The position numbers were made by a program, and so were the translations under genes. Source: Cupriavidus pauculus (GTDB lineage: Bacteria > Pseudomonadota > Gammaproteobacteria > Burkholderiales > Burkholderiaceae). Taken from it: a stretch of 47,110 bases of DNA. The stretch is from positions 1 through 47,110 of the forward strand of contig NZ_VZOW01000042.1 of NCBI RefSeq assembly GCF_008801835.1. The letters are read 5' to 3'. Each line of letters opens with the position of its first letter. Within the stretch, counting starts at the first letter, position 1. The notes under the pieces were generated by a model, which worked only from the letters and a program-made list of their open reading frames with translations, was not told where the DNA came from and did no database searches. This document shows positions 7,362 to 15,750 of the stretch, piece after piece.

Positions 7362-8369
7362 ATGTACACACAGAGCCTAGACCTGCCAGGCCAGACCCCT
7401 GCCGCGTTGGCGTCGGTCGATACCCCGGACAAACGTCAGGCGGCCTTCGATGCGCGCATGGCCGAAGACGCCAAGATCGAGCCGATGGATTGGATGCCTG
7501 ACGCTTATCGCAAGACGCTGGTCCGCCAGATCTCGCAACACGCCCACTCGGAAATCATTGGCATGCAGCCCGAGGGCAACTGGATCAGCCGTGCCCCTTC
7601 GCTCAAGCGCAAGGCGATCCTGCTGGCCAAGGTGCAGGACGAAGGCGGCCATGGTCTGTACCTGTACAGCGCGGCCGAAACGCTCAATGCGTCGCGCGAT
7701 GACCTCGTCGATGCGCTGCACGCCGGCCGCGCCAAGTATTCGTCGATCTTCAATTATCCGACCCTGACATGGGCCGACGTGGGCGTCATCGGCTGGCTTG
7801 TCGACGGCGCGGCGATCATGAACCAGATCCCGCTGTGCCGGTGTTCGTATGGGCCCTATGCGCGCGCGATGATCCGCATCTGCAAGGAAGAGTCGTTTCA
7901 TCAGCGCCAGGGCTTCGACGCGTTGCTGGCGATGATGCGCGGCACGCAGGCCCAGCGCGACATGGTGCAGGACGCCGTGAATCGCTGGTGGTTTCCGGTG
8001 CTGATGATGTTCGGTCCGCCCGATGCGGCGTCGACCAACAGCGCGCAGACCATGGCCTGGGGAATCAAGCGCATTTCGAACGACGACCTGCGTCAAAAAT
8101 TCGTCGACGCCACGGTGGAACAGGCTAAGGTGCTGGGCGTGACGCTGCCCGATCCAGGCCTGGTCTGGAATGCCGAGCGCGGGCACTACGACTACAGCCC
8201 GCTCGACTGGGACGAGTTCTGGCGCGTGATCAATGGCGACGGTCCGTGCAATCGGGAACGCCTGGCCACGCGCGTAAAGGCGCACGAGGACGGCGCCTGG
8301 GTGCGCGACGCCGCGCTGGCGCACGCCCGCAAGCGCGCGCGGCGCGACGCATCGGCCAAGGCCGCATAA
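7362..8369 (+). CDS. paaA: Phenylacetyl-CoA 1,2-epoxidase catalytic subunit PaaA
   Basis: PaaA is the di-iron oxygenase subunit of the PaaABC(D)E complex, which epoxidises the ring of phenylacetyl-CoA with O2 and NADPH. The protein is 335 residues. Likely iron ligands are visible: the first Glu near 64 (HSEIIGMQPEGNW), the DEGGH motif at 93-97, and EESFH at 176-180. The ATG at 7362 follows AAGGAG. The longer open frame upstream runs through the promoter and is rejected. It is the first gene of paaABCDE, behind a promoter with a PaaR-type operator. It is slightly longer than the E. coli enzyme because of an N-terminal extension of about 25 residues. Confidence 0.97.
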   Translation: MYTQSLDLPGQTPAALASVDTPDKRQAAFDARMAEDAKIEPMDWMPDAYRKTLVRQISQHAHSEIIGMQPEGNWISRAPSLKRKAILLAKVQDEGGHGLYLYSAAETLNASRDDLVDALHAGRAKYSSIFNYPTLTWADVGVIGWLVDGAAIMNQIPLCRCSYGPYARAMIRICKEESFHQRQGFDALLAMMRGTQAQRDMVQDAVNRWWFPVLMMFGPPDAASTNSAQTMAWGIKRISNDDLRQKFVDATVEQAKVLGVTLPDPGLVWNAERGHYDYSPLDWDEFWRVINGDGPCNRERLATRVKAHEDGAWVRDAALAHARKRARRDASAKAA

Positions 8370-8386
8370 GCCGCAGGAGAACCACC

Positions 8387-8677
8387 ATGACACAACAAAA
8401 GGAATGGCCGCTGTGGGAAGTCTTTGTCCGCAGCAAGCAGGGCCTGGAACACAAGCACTGCGGCAGCCTGCATGCGGCGGACGCGCAGCAGGCGCTCCAT
8501 ATGGCGCGCGACGTGTACACGCGCCGGCAGGAAGGCGTGTCGATCTGGGTGGTGCCGTCGTCGGCCATTACCGCCAGCGCGCCGGCCGAGAAGTCCGAGC
8601 TGTTCGATCCCGCAGCCGACAAGATCTACCGGCATCCCACGTTCTACCAGCTTCCAGACGAAGTCAATCACATGTAA
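8387..8677 (+). CDS. paaB: Phenylacetyl-CoA epoxidase subunit PaaB
   Basis: A 96-residue small subunit, near the usual family length. It reads MTQQKEWPLWEVFVRSKQGL, then HKHCGSLHAADAQQALHMAR and RQEGVSIWVVPSSAI, all characteristic of PaaB. PaaB bridges the PaaAC units in the epoxidase complex and is essential for activity in known systems. The ATG at 8387 follows GCAGGAGAA, and the gene begins 17 bases after the paaA stop. Its end lies 11 bases before paaC, so it is tightly operonic. Confidence 0.96.
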   Translation: MTQQKEWPLWEVFVRSKQGLEHKHCGSLHAADAQQALHMARDVYTRRQEGVSIWVVPSSAITASAPAEKSELFDPAADKIYRHPTFYQLPDEVNHM

Positions 8678-8688
8678 GGCCGCGCACC

Positions 8689-9549
8689 ATGACGCAACCG
8701 ATCGATGCCCGCGACGACGCACTTCACGACGCGATCGCCAGCCTGCCGCTGGCCCGCACCGCGCCGCTGCAATACGTGCTGCGGCTGGCGGACAACGCGC
8801 TGGTCCTCGGACAACGCAATGCCGAATGGTGCGGACACGGCCCGGCGCTCGAGGAAGATATCGCCATGGCCAATATCAGCCTCGACCTGATCGGCCAGGC
8901 GCGCCTGCTCTACGGCCACGCGGGCGTGCTCGAAGGCCGCCTGACGGGCCGCGAGCGTCACGAAGACGACTACGCGTACTTTCGCAACGAGCGCGATTTC
9001 CGTAACTGGACGCTGCAGGAACTGCCGCATCACGGCGCCCTGGCCGGCACCGCACGGGCGGACCGTGACTATGCGGTGACGATCATGCGCAATTTCCTGT
9101 ACAGCGCGTTGATGGCCGAGTTGTGGCCCGCGCTCGAACACAGCAGCGATCCGCAACTGGCGGCCATCGCGGCCAAGTCGGCAAAGGAAATGCGCTACCA
9201 CCTTCGCCATGCGGCCGACTGGGCGGTGCGCCTGGGCGACGGCACCGACGAATCGCACGACCGCATGCAACGCGCGCTCGATCATCTGCTTCCCTACATG
9301 AACGAATGCTTCGCCGCCGACGACGTGGAACTCGAGGCCGCCGCGCAGGGCGTTTGCGTGCCGACGGCCGATCTGCGCGACGCCTGGGAAGCAACGCTCG
9401 ACGCCACGCTCGAAGACGCCACGCTGCAGCGGCCGGCGCCAAGCGCCTTTGTCTCGACGGGCAAGCACGGATTGCATTCCGAGCACATGAGCTATCTGCT
9501 GGCCGAAATGCAAAGCCTCGCGCGGGCTCATCCTGGCGCCCAATGGTGA
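8689..9549 (+). CDS. paaC: Phenylacetyl-CoA epoxidase structural subunit PaaC
   Basis: A ferritin-like subunit of 286 residues that pairs with PaaA and supports it structurally in the epoxidase. Family features include LQYVLRLADNALVLGQRNAEW at about 22-42, the helix EEDIAMANISLDLIGQARLL, the DDYAYFRNERDFRNW segment, and KEMRYHLRHAADW. The open frame begins far upstream inside paaB, but homology and spacing place the start at the ATG 8689. Its stop overlaps the possible paaD start at 9543, consistent with translational coupling. Confidence 0.96.
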   Translation: MTQPIDARDDALHDAIASLPLARTAPLQYVLRLADNALVLGQRNAEWCGHGPALEEDIAMANISLDLIGQARLLYGHAGVLEGRLTGRERHEDDYAYFRNERDFRNWTLQELPHHGALAGTARADRDYAVTIMRNFLYSALMAELWPALEHSSDPQLAAIAAKSAKEMRYHLRHAADWAVRLGDGTDESHDRMQRALDHLLPYMNECFAADDVELEAAAQGVCVPTADLRDAWEATLDATLEDATLQRPAPSAFVSTGKHGLHSEHMSYLLAEMQSLARAHPGAQW

Positions 9550-10235
9550 CCGCCATGAATCGCGCACCGGCCTGCACCCCGGCATCGGCTGTGGGAGCGT
9601 CGCCAGCTTCGCCGTTTGCGCCGACCTTTGCGCCCACTGCGCCCACTGCCGCACCTACTTCTGCGCAGACTGGCCCACGATCGCATCCGGCCGCCACGGC
9701 GACGCCGCAGGACCGGATTGCGCGCGCTTGGCAGGTACTGGAGGCCGTGCCGGATCCCGAAATCCCCGTCGTGTCGATCCGCGATCTTGGCATCTTGCGC
9801 GACCTGTCGATTGCCGCCGATGGCGTCACCATCGAAGCCATCATCACCCCGACCTATTCCGGATGTCCCGCGATGTCGCAGATCGAGGAAGACGTTGGCG
9901 CGGCGCTCGCCGCGGCGGCGCTTGCGCCATATCGCGTGCGCACCGTGCTGGCGCCCGCCTGGACCACCGACTGGATTACCGAAGCCGGCCGCGCCCGGCT
10001 GCGCGCCTACGGCATCGCACCGCCACAGCAGTGCGCCGCCCCCAACGCCCATGCCGATCGCGGGCGTCCGCTGCGCTTTGTGCCGCGCGCGGCCGTCGCA
10101 GCCGAATCGGTCGCATGCCCGCGTTGCGGCAGCGTTCACACCCAGGAGCTGTCGCGTTTTGCGTCCACCGCTTGCAAGGCGCTCTATCGCTGCCTCGACT
10201 GCCGCGAGCCGTTTGATTACTTCAAACCCTATTGA
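9543..10235 (+). CDS. paaD: PaaD, iron-sulfur maturation-type protein of the epoxidase
   Basis: PaaD belongs to the DUF59/MIP18 family and is thought to help insert metal centres into the epoxidase. Family features are ILEAVPDPEIPVVSI-like at about 62-75 (here QVLEAVPDPEIPVVSIRDLG), TPTYSGCPAM at about 103-112, and a C-terminal zinc ribbon CPRCGSVHTQ ... CLDCREPFDYFKPY. The 230-residue length is well above the roughly 165 of the E. coli protein. The excess is a Pro/Ala/Thr-rich N-terminal segment of about 45-50 residues that looks disordered. The start may be 9543 or the ATG at 9555; both follow weak ribosome sites. The gene overlaps the paaC end. Confidence 0.92.
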   Translation: MVTAMNRAPACTPASAVGASPASPFAPTFAPTAPTAAPTSAQTGPRSHPAATATPQDRIARAWQVLEAVPDPEIPVVSIRDLGILRDLSIAADGVTIEAIITPTYSGCPAMSQIEEDVGAALAAAALAPYRVRTVLAPAWTTDWITEAGRARLRAYGIAPPQQCAAPNAHADRGRPLRFVPRAAVAAESVACPRCGSVHTQELSRFASTACKALYRCLDCREPFDYFKPY

Positions 10236-10247
10236 GCCTGACGGACC

Positions 10248-11333
10248 ATGACCCCACAGTTCCATCCGCTGCGCGTGGCGCACATTCGTCCGGAAACTTC
10301 CGATACGGTATCGATCGCGTTCGACGTGCCGGACGACCTGCGCGACGCCTACCGTTTCACGCAGGGCCAGTTCCTCACGTTGAAGGCCCCGGTCGACGGC
10401 AAGGACGTCCGCCGGTCCTATTCAATCTGCTGCGGCGTGCAGGACTACGACCAGCGCGGCGAGCTGCGCGTGGCGGTCAAGCTGGTCGACGACGGCGTGT
10501 TCTCGACGTGGATCCACGACCATGTGTCGGTGGGCCAGACGCTCGATGTGATGACGCCGGACGGCCGCTTCCATGTGCCGCTGGACCCGGACGCGGCGCG
10601 CCAATACGTGGCGTTTGCCGCCGGCAGCGGCATCACGCCGGTGCTGTCGCTGATCCGCACCACGCTGGCCGTCGAGCCGAACAGCCGTTTCACGCTGGTC
10701 TACGGTAACCGCAGCGTCGACACCATCATCTTTTCCGAAGCGCTGGAAGATCTGAAGAACCAGTATCTGTCGCGCTTCACGCTTTATCACGTGCTGTCGC
10801 GGCAGCCGCAGGAAGTGGATCTGCTGCACGGCCGGCTGGACCGGGAGCGCGTCGCCGCCTTCCTGCAAACCCTGCTGCCGGTGGACGATATCGACGCCGC
10901 GTTCGTCTGCGGCCCGGCTTCGATGATCGATGAGGTGGAAGGCGCGCTGAAAGACGCCGGCGTCGACCCGCACAAGATTCACGCCGAGCGCTTCGGCGTG
11001 CCGACCGGCCAGCCGCGGCCCGCCGCGCCCGTGCACACGGACCTGGCCGGCACCGCGGAACTGGTGGTGGTGCTGGACGGCAAGCAGCACAAGATGCGCC
11101 TGCCGCTGGCCGACGCCAACGTGCTGGACACCGCGCTGGCCGCGGGGCTCGACCTGCCTTACGCCTGCAAGGGCGGGGTCTGCTGCACCTGCCGCGCCAA
11201 GGTCCTGGAAGGCAAGGTCGAAATGGAGAAGAACTACACGCTGGAGCCGTGGGAAATGGAGAAGGGCTTCGTGCTGACCTGTCAGGCGCGCGCGTTGACG
11301 CCGCGCGTGGTGGTCAGCTACGACGAACGATAG
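10248..11333 (+). CDS. paaE: Phenylacetyl-CoA epoxidase reductase PaaE
   Basis: The NADPH-dependent reductase that feeds electrons to PaaAC. Its 361 residues contain three domains: an FAD domain with RRSYSICCG at about 48-56, an NAD(P) domain with AGSGITPVLSLIRTT at about 125-139, and a C-terminal plant-type ferredoxin. The last has the CKGGVCCTC cluster-binding loop at about 307-315 and a final LTCQ cysteine near 344. The gene starts 12 bases after paaD and ends the core operon. A 234-base gap follows before the DUF1835 gene. Confidence 0.96.
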   Translation: MTPQFHPLRVAHIRPETSDTVSIAFDVPDDLRDAYRFTQGQFLTLKAPVDGKDVRRSYSICCGVQDYDQRGELRVAVKLVDDGVFSTWIHDHVSVGQTLDVMTPDGRFHVPLDPDAARQYVAFAAGSGITPVLSLIRTTLAVEPNSRFTLVYGNRSVDTIIFSEALEDLKNQYLSRFTLYHVLSRQPQEVDLLHGRLDRERVAAFLQTLLPVDDIDAAFVCGPASMIDEVEGALKDAGVDPHKIHAERFGVPTGQPRPAAPVHTDLAGTAELVVVLDGKQHKMRLPLADANVLDTALAAGLDLPYACKGGVCCTCRAKVLEGKVEMEKNYTLEPWEMEKGFVLTCQARALTPRVVVSYDER

Positions 11334-11410
11334 TCCGTGGGGCACGGCCTTGCGGCAGTCCGGCAAGGGTGTCAAGCCGCATCGCACCGCTATGGCGGGA
11401 ACCCCACATG

Positions 11411-11432
11411 TCGGACAGGCGCCGATGTCCGA
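11411..11432. repeat. Inverted repeat downstream of paaE
   Basis: TCGGACA (11411-11417) and TGTCCGA (11426-11432) pair perfectly around an 8-base spacer in the gap between paaE and the DUF1835 gene. There is no T-run, so it is not a standard terminator. It could attenuate read-through or serve as a binding site. Confidence 0.35.
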
Positions 11433-11567
11433 TGAACCGCATGCCGTGATTACAATGGCGGAACACGCTTCATGCGTCGCATCGCCCTGCCAAGCGACCG
11501 CCTGCCGGCGGTGCTGGCGGCCGCGACCGACGGTCCGGGACCCGTCGCACCCTATACAATCACGGTC

Positions 11568-12365
11568 ATGCAATATATCCATGTCGTCAACGGCGATGTC
11601 GCGGGCAACACGCTGCGCCAGGCGCTGGCCCAAGCGGCCCGGCCCGATCCGGTGGTGGTCCTGCGCGACGACCTTGCCGTCGGTCCGATCGCCGATATCG
11701 ACAGCACCGGCCTGATTCGCTCCGGATTCTGGCAGCGGGTGGCGCCGCATTCGGACATCGACTTCGCGGCCGAAATGCGCCAGGCGCTGGACCAGTTCCA
11801 GCAACTGCGCCGCGACGATATGGAAGTGGCGATCTGGCACGGTCAGAGTGCGTCGGATCAACTGATGCTGCGTCGTGTCGTGTTCCATCTCTACCAGACG
11901 CCCCAACGCATCAACGAAGTGGCGATGGACCTGCGCGAGCTGGAAACGCCGGCGCATGGCAGCCTCACCGCCATCGGCATGTATCCGGCCTCCCGCCTGG
12001 CGCGACGCTTTTCGACGATCGCGCCGGTGTCGGTGCTGCGGCTGGGCAGGCTCGGGTACGAGTGGCAACAGAACGTGAAGGAAAATGCCGACGTGCGCCT
12101 GTGGAAGGGCAACACGCTGGTGCCGGCCGCCTACCACAACGTGGACGATGTCATCCTCGAACGTGCGCCCGCGGACTGGACGCCGGCGGCGCAAGTGGTG
12201 GGCAGCGTGATGGGGGCCGTGGAAGGCCTTCTGACCAGCGACTGGTTCGTTTTCTGGCGCTGCCGCGAGTTGGTCAGCACTGGCCAGTTGGTGCTGCGCG
12301 GCAATCCGGAGAGCCTCGAATCCTGCGAAATCCGTCGCAATCATCTCTCCGCCAGCGCGGGGTGA
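11568..12365 (+). CDS. DUF1835 domain protein in the paa cluster
   Basis: A 265-residue soluble protein beginning MQYIHVVNGDVAGNTLRQAL, followed by VVVLRDDLAVGPI; both are hallmarks of DUF1835. A central IWHGQSASDQLMLRRVVF segment is also typical. The C-terminal third has NTLVPAAYHNVDD and looks like DUF3658. Function is unknown. The frame extends further upstream, but similarity starts at the ATG 11568, which lacks a strong ribosome site. TATACAAT just ahead could be a -10 box giving a very short leader. The gene lies between paaE and the PaaR-like regulator, which may mean a conserved but uncharacterised association. Confidence 0.78.
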   Translation: MQYIHVVNGDVAGNTLRQALAQAARPDPVVVLRDDLAVGPIADIDSTGLIRSGFWQRVAPHSDIDFAAEMRQALDQFQQLRRDDMEVAIWHGQSASDQLMLRRVVFHLYQTPQRINEVAMDLRELETPAHGSLTAIGMYPASRLARRFSTIAPVSVLRLGRLGYEWQQNVKENADVRLWKGNTLVPAAYHNVDDVILERAPADWTPAAQVVGSVMGAVEGLLTSDWFVFWRCRELVSTGQLVLRGNPESLESCEIRRNHLSASAG

Positions 12366-12404
12366 TACCCCAGCAGTTTCAACAGGCGGACCGATCCGAC
12401 CCTT

Positions 12405-13025
12405 ATGGCCAGAACCAAAGCGCCCGACTTCGAGGCGCAACGCGAACAGATCCTTGACCTGGCGGCCGCTGCATTCGCCGCCACGAGCTATCCGAGCACC
12501 TCGATGTCCGACCTCGCCGCAGCTTGCGGCACGTCGAAGGCGCGGCTCTATCACTACTACGAAAGCAAGGAAGCGATTCTCTTCGATCTGCTGGACCGCT
12601 ATACGCGGCAGCTGATGCAGATCGTCCTCGACGTGGAGTCGGCGGGCGAGCGGCAGGGCCGCAGCCATCGCGATACCTTCGGGCACCTGCTTCGCGCTTT
12701 TCTGGCCGAATACGAAACCTCGCAGACGCGCCATATCGCGCTGATCAACGACGTGAAGTTCCTGGCCGACGAGCAGCGCGATCAGATTCTGATGCGCGAG
12801 CGCGATGTGGTGGCCGCGTTCTCGCGCCTGCTGCGCCTGGCATACCCGGATCGCGTCACACACGACAATCAGACCGCGTTGACCATGACCGTCTTCGGCA
12901 TGATCAACTGGACGTTCACCTGGCTAAAGCCGGGCGGCAAGCTGTCCTACGCGCAGTTTGCCGACATGGTGGTCGATCTCCTCGAACATGGCCTGGCGCC
13001 CGGCAAGCCCGGCGCCGCACGCTAG
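12405..13025 (+). CDS. paaR: TetR-family regulator, likely PaaR
   Basis: A 206-residue TetR-type regulator. The N-terminal helix-turn-helix covers about 10-58 (REQILDLAAAAFAATSYPSTSMSDLAAACGTSK region, ending ARLYHYYESKEAILFDLL). The C-terminal ligand domain ends in helices around FTWLKPGGKLSYAQFADMVVDLL. Its place at the end of the paa cluster, and the palindrome in the paa promoter, support a PaaR role: repression relieved by phenylacetyl-CoA. That assignment is by context; the family alone would not give the ligand. It begins 39 bases after the DUF1835 gene. Its stop overlaps the end of convergent kefC by four bases. Confidence 0.85.
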   Translation: MARTKAPDFEAQREQILDLAAAAFAATSYPSTSMSDLAAACGTSKARLYHYYESKEAILFDLLDRYTRQLMQIVLDVESAGERQGRSHRDTFGHLLRAFLAEYETSQTRHIALINDVKFLADEQRDQILMRERDVVAAFSRLLRLAYPDRVTHDNQTALTMTVFGMINWTFTWLKPGGKLSYAQFADMVVDLLEHGLAPGKPGAAR

Positions 13026-14836
13026 GACCACTCCGCCTCTTCGCGCTTCTGGCGCTGTTCCCGGTCCTGCCGGAACATCTCCTCGAGCTCGTCGCGCGCC
13101 TGCTTGGCCAGCGAGACCAACTTCTTCTGGTCCTTGTAGAACGGGTAGAAGCGGTCGATCCCCTGGATGTTGTGGCGGCGAAAGCGCAGCGCCACGCTGC
13201 GCGCCTCGACACGGTCGAAGCCGAGCCCTTCCAGCACGCGGCGGCCCAGCATCAGCGAGCCTTCGAACATCTCGCGTTCGTAGTTCTCGATACCCCGGTC
13301 CTTGAGCTGGTAGACATGGGACACATGCCGCGCGCGCGTGTAGATCTTCAGGTCCGGCCAGCGGTGGCGCACCTTGTCGATCAGCGCGAGGTTGTCGTCC
13401 ATGTCCTCGATCGACACGATCAGAATCTTCGCCTCGCCAGCGCCCGCGGCTTCGAGCAGGTCGATGCGCGTGGCGTCGCCATAGAAAATCTTGAAGCCGT
13501 ACTGGCGCAGGAATTCGATCTGATCCGGATCATGGTCGAGCACCGTCACGCCGATGCCCTGTGCATAGAGCAAGCGCCCGATGATCTGGCCGAAACGGCC
13601 GAATCCGGCAATGATCACAGGGTTGTGTTGGTTGGTAATCTCATCGTCGGGACGCTGCGACATCGCGTTCAGGCGCGTCGCCAGCAGGCGGTCGAACAGC
13701 AGCAGCAACAGCGGCGTGGCCACCATCGACAGCGCCACGATCAGCACCAGCAGCGCCTCCGTTTCCGGTGGCAGCAGCCCCACGGTCCGGGCTTCGGAGA
13801 ACACCACGAATGCAAACTCGCCGCCTTGCGAGATCAGCAGCCCGAACAGCAGCCATTGTCCGCGCGCGACGCCAAAGCGCCGCGCCAGCAGCGTCAGCAC
13901 CAATGTCTTGATCAGCACGAAGGCTGCCACCAGGCCAAGCACCTTGCCCGGCGCCTGCGCCAGAATGCCAAAGTCGATCGACATCCCCACGGCCATGAAG
14001 AACAGTCCGAGCAGCAGGCCCTTGAAGGGCTCGATATCTGCCTCCAGCGCGTGGCGGTATTCGGAATCGGCCAGCAGCACACCGGCCACGAACGTGCCGA
14101 GGGCCATCGACAAACCCACCGCGTCCATCATCAGCGCGATGCCCACAACCAAAAGCAGCGCAAACGCCGTGAACATCTCGCGCATGCCCGTGCGGGCGAT
14201 GATGCGCAGCGCGGGCCGCACCAGATAACGACCCCCGACCACCACGGCGCCGATCACGGCCACCGCCTTGCCGGCGGTCTGCCAGTTCTCGGGGCCATGC
14301 GCGGCCGCGCCCACCGCATCGGCCCCGAGCAGCGGCAGCAGCGCGATCATCGGGATCGCCGCAATATCCTGGAACAGCAGGATGCCGAAGCTGGCCGCGC
14401 CAGCGCCCGTGTTCATCAGATTGCGCTCGGCCAGCGTGGCAAAGGCGATTGCCGTCGAGGAAAGCGCCAACCCGAGACCGGCCACCAGCGCGATCTGCCA
14501 CGGCGCGCCAAACAGCGCGGCGGCGATGCCGATGGCCAGTGCACAAGCCACCATCTGCGCGGACCCGTATCCGAAGATCGACTTGCGCAGCGCCTTGAGC
14601 TTGCGCGGCTCGAGTTCGAGGCCGATCACGAACATCATGAGCACCACGCCGAACTCGGAAAAATGGAGAATCGATTCGACGTTGGTGACCAGTCGCAGCG
14701 CAAACGGACCGATCGCCGCGCCGGCAATCAGGTAACCAAGCACAGCGCCCAGCTGGAAGCGTCGCGCCACCGGAACGGCCACCACCGCCGCCACCAGAAA
14801 CACCAGTAACGCGATCAGGAAATCATGCTGATTCAC
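13022..14836 (-). CDS. kefC: KefC-type glutathione-gated K+/H+ antiporter
   Basis: An inner-membrane potassium efflux protein that protects against electrophiles when gated by glutathione adducts. The 604 residues comprise a CPA2 Na+/H+-exchanger domain of about 12 helices (about 8-390), the regulatory loop HALEADIEPFKGLLLGLFF, and a cytoplasmic RCK_N domain from about 415. The RCK_N domain has the nucleotide-binding GFGRFGQIIGR motif and the FYGDATR strand. The GTG start at 14836 follows GAGGAGG and shares the bases GTGA with the kefF stop, so translation is probably coupled. The open frame continues upstream but only inside kefF. KefB and KefC are hard to separate by eye; the neighbouring KefF favours KefC. 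Confidence 0.9.
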   Translation of the reverse strand: MNQHDFLIALLVFLVAAVVAVPVARRFQLGAVLGYLIAGAAIGPFALRLVTNVESILHFSEFGVVLMMFVIGLELEPRKLKALRKSIFGYGSAQMVACALAIGIAAALFGAPWQIALVAGLGLALSSTAIAFATLAERNLMNTGAGAASFGILLFQDIAAIPMIALLPLLGADAVGAAAHGPENWQTAGKAVAVIGAVVVGGRYLVRPALRIIARTGMREMFTAFALLLVVGIALMMDAVGLSMALGTFVAGVLLADSEYRHALEADIEPFKGLLLGLFFMAVGMSIDFGILAQAPGKVLGLVAAFVLIKTLVLTLLARRFGVARGQWLLFGLLISQGGEFAFVVFSEARTVGLLPPETEALLVLIVALSMVATPLLLLLFDRLLATRLNAMSQRPDDEITNQHNPVIIAGFGRFGQIIGRLLYAQGIGVTVLDHDPDQIEFLRQYGFKIFYGDATRIDLLEAAGAGEAKILIVSIEDMDDNLALIDKVRHRWPDLKIYTRARHVSHVYQLKDRGIENYEREMFEGSLMLGRRVLEGLGFDRVEARSVALRFRRHNIQGIDRFYPFYKDQKKLVSLAKQARDELEEMFRQDREQRQKREEAEWS

Positions 14837-15423
14837 GACGCATCCTCCTCGGCCGCCTCGGTCGCTGGCCATTCCTGCGTCTCGGGGGGCAACGGCGGCG
14901 GCGTCAGGTGCCGCGCCACATGCTCGATGTGCCGCGCCACGGCGTCGGTGTCGGCGTTATCGGCATCGTGCAGGACCACTGGCGGCAGCCACGTCATGCC
15001 GCACAGCAGCGCGGTCTGTTCGAGCGGCAGCAGGAAGTCTTCGATCGGGTGGCCGTGCGCGCCATCGGGACCGTAGGCGTCCGCATGGCCGCCAGCGCTG
15101 GCCACCGCCAGCATCGACTTGCCCCTCAGCGCCGTGCCGCCCGGCCCGTATGCCCAGCCGCTTTCCAGCACGTCGTCCAGCCAGAGCTTCATCAGCGCCG
15201 GCACGCTGTACCAGCGCACCGGGAACTGCAGCACAACGGTTTCAGCGGTGGACAGCAGGCGCTGCTCGGCGACGACGTCGATGTCGTAATCGACGTAGAG
15301 CCGGTAAAGCTCGCGCACCTCGACGTGCGGCAAGGCGGCCAGCGCCTCGGCAAGCGGATGATTGACGCGCGAGCGTCGCGGCGTGGGGTGCGCATAGATC
15401 ACAACAATCGGTGGCTCGTTCAT
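14833..15423 (-). CDS. kefF: KefF-type NAD(P)H oxidoreductase, antiporter ancillary protein
   Basis: A flavodoxin-fold quinone reductase of 196 residues that in E. coli binds KefC and is needed for full potassium efflux. It has the FMN-binding start VVIYAHPTPRRSRVNHPL, then LQFPVRWYSVPALMKLWLDDV, ESGWAYGPGG at about 94-103, and ASAGGHADAYG. The ATG at 15423 is chosen because homology starts at PIVVIYAHP; the 22 residues further upstream do not look coding. A proline-rich C-terminal tail of about 25 residues is unusual. Its stop overlaps the kefC GTG. Confidence 0.88.
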   Translation of the reverse strand: MNEPPIVVIYAHPTPRRSRVNHPLAEALAALPHVEVRELYRLYVDYDIDVVAEQRLLSTAETVVLQFPVRWYSVPALMKLWLDDVLESGWAYGPGGTALRGKSMLAVASAGGHADAYGPDGAHGHPIEDFLLPLEQTALLCGMTWLPPVVLHDADNADTDAVARHIEHVARHLTPPPLPPETQEWPATEAAEEDAS

Positions 15424-15750
15424 GTAGGAAGCTAATGGGTGAGTCAGAAAGGAGACCACCAAAACCGTGCGGCGTTGCAGCAAATCCACAGCCGGGGTGA
15501 CTGTGATGTGTGCATCATTCCACTAAACTATTGAATCGATTGAGTTTTTTCCGGCACGTCGATGCCGGGAGCCGGTTTGTCCACGGCAATACTTACGCCA
15601 GACTGACAATTCCACTACAATACTTTTCGCGTTGCAGCAACCTAGTGTTTGCCCGCACGCTGTCCGGATCCGGCATTTTGCATCACAACGATGACGGGCC
15701 GATCATCACGACAGTGCTATTTTTATATTGATCCCAAAGAAGGAAACCAA
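15424..15750. other. Divergent intergenic region kefF / GNAT
   Basis: The 327-base gap separates divergent kefF and the GNAT gene. It holds a likely promoter toward the GNAT gene (15593-15621) and a small perfect hairpin CCGGCA-CGTCGA-TGCCGG (15551-15568) preceded by a T-run on the plus strand. A second -10-like TATATT lies at 15724-15729. No kefF promoter could be picked with confidence. Confidence 0.5.
15593..15621 (+). promoter_or_regulatory. Candidate promoter of GNAT gene
   Basis: TTACGC (15593-15598) and TACAAT (15616-15621) are 17 bases apart and read toward the GNAT gene at 15751, leaving a leader of about 120 bases. The -10 box is good; the -35 box is weak. Confidence 0.4.

Noticed and set aside
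10422..12863. 813-codon minus-strand frame across paaE, DUF1835 and paaR
   Set aside because: It spans three well-supported plus-strand genes and the gaps between them; its product has no domain.
12524..14809. 761-codon plus-strand frame opposite kefC
   Set aside because: Antisense shadow of kefC, rich in Gln, His and Arg with no recognisable fold.
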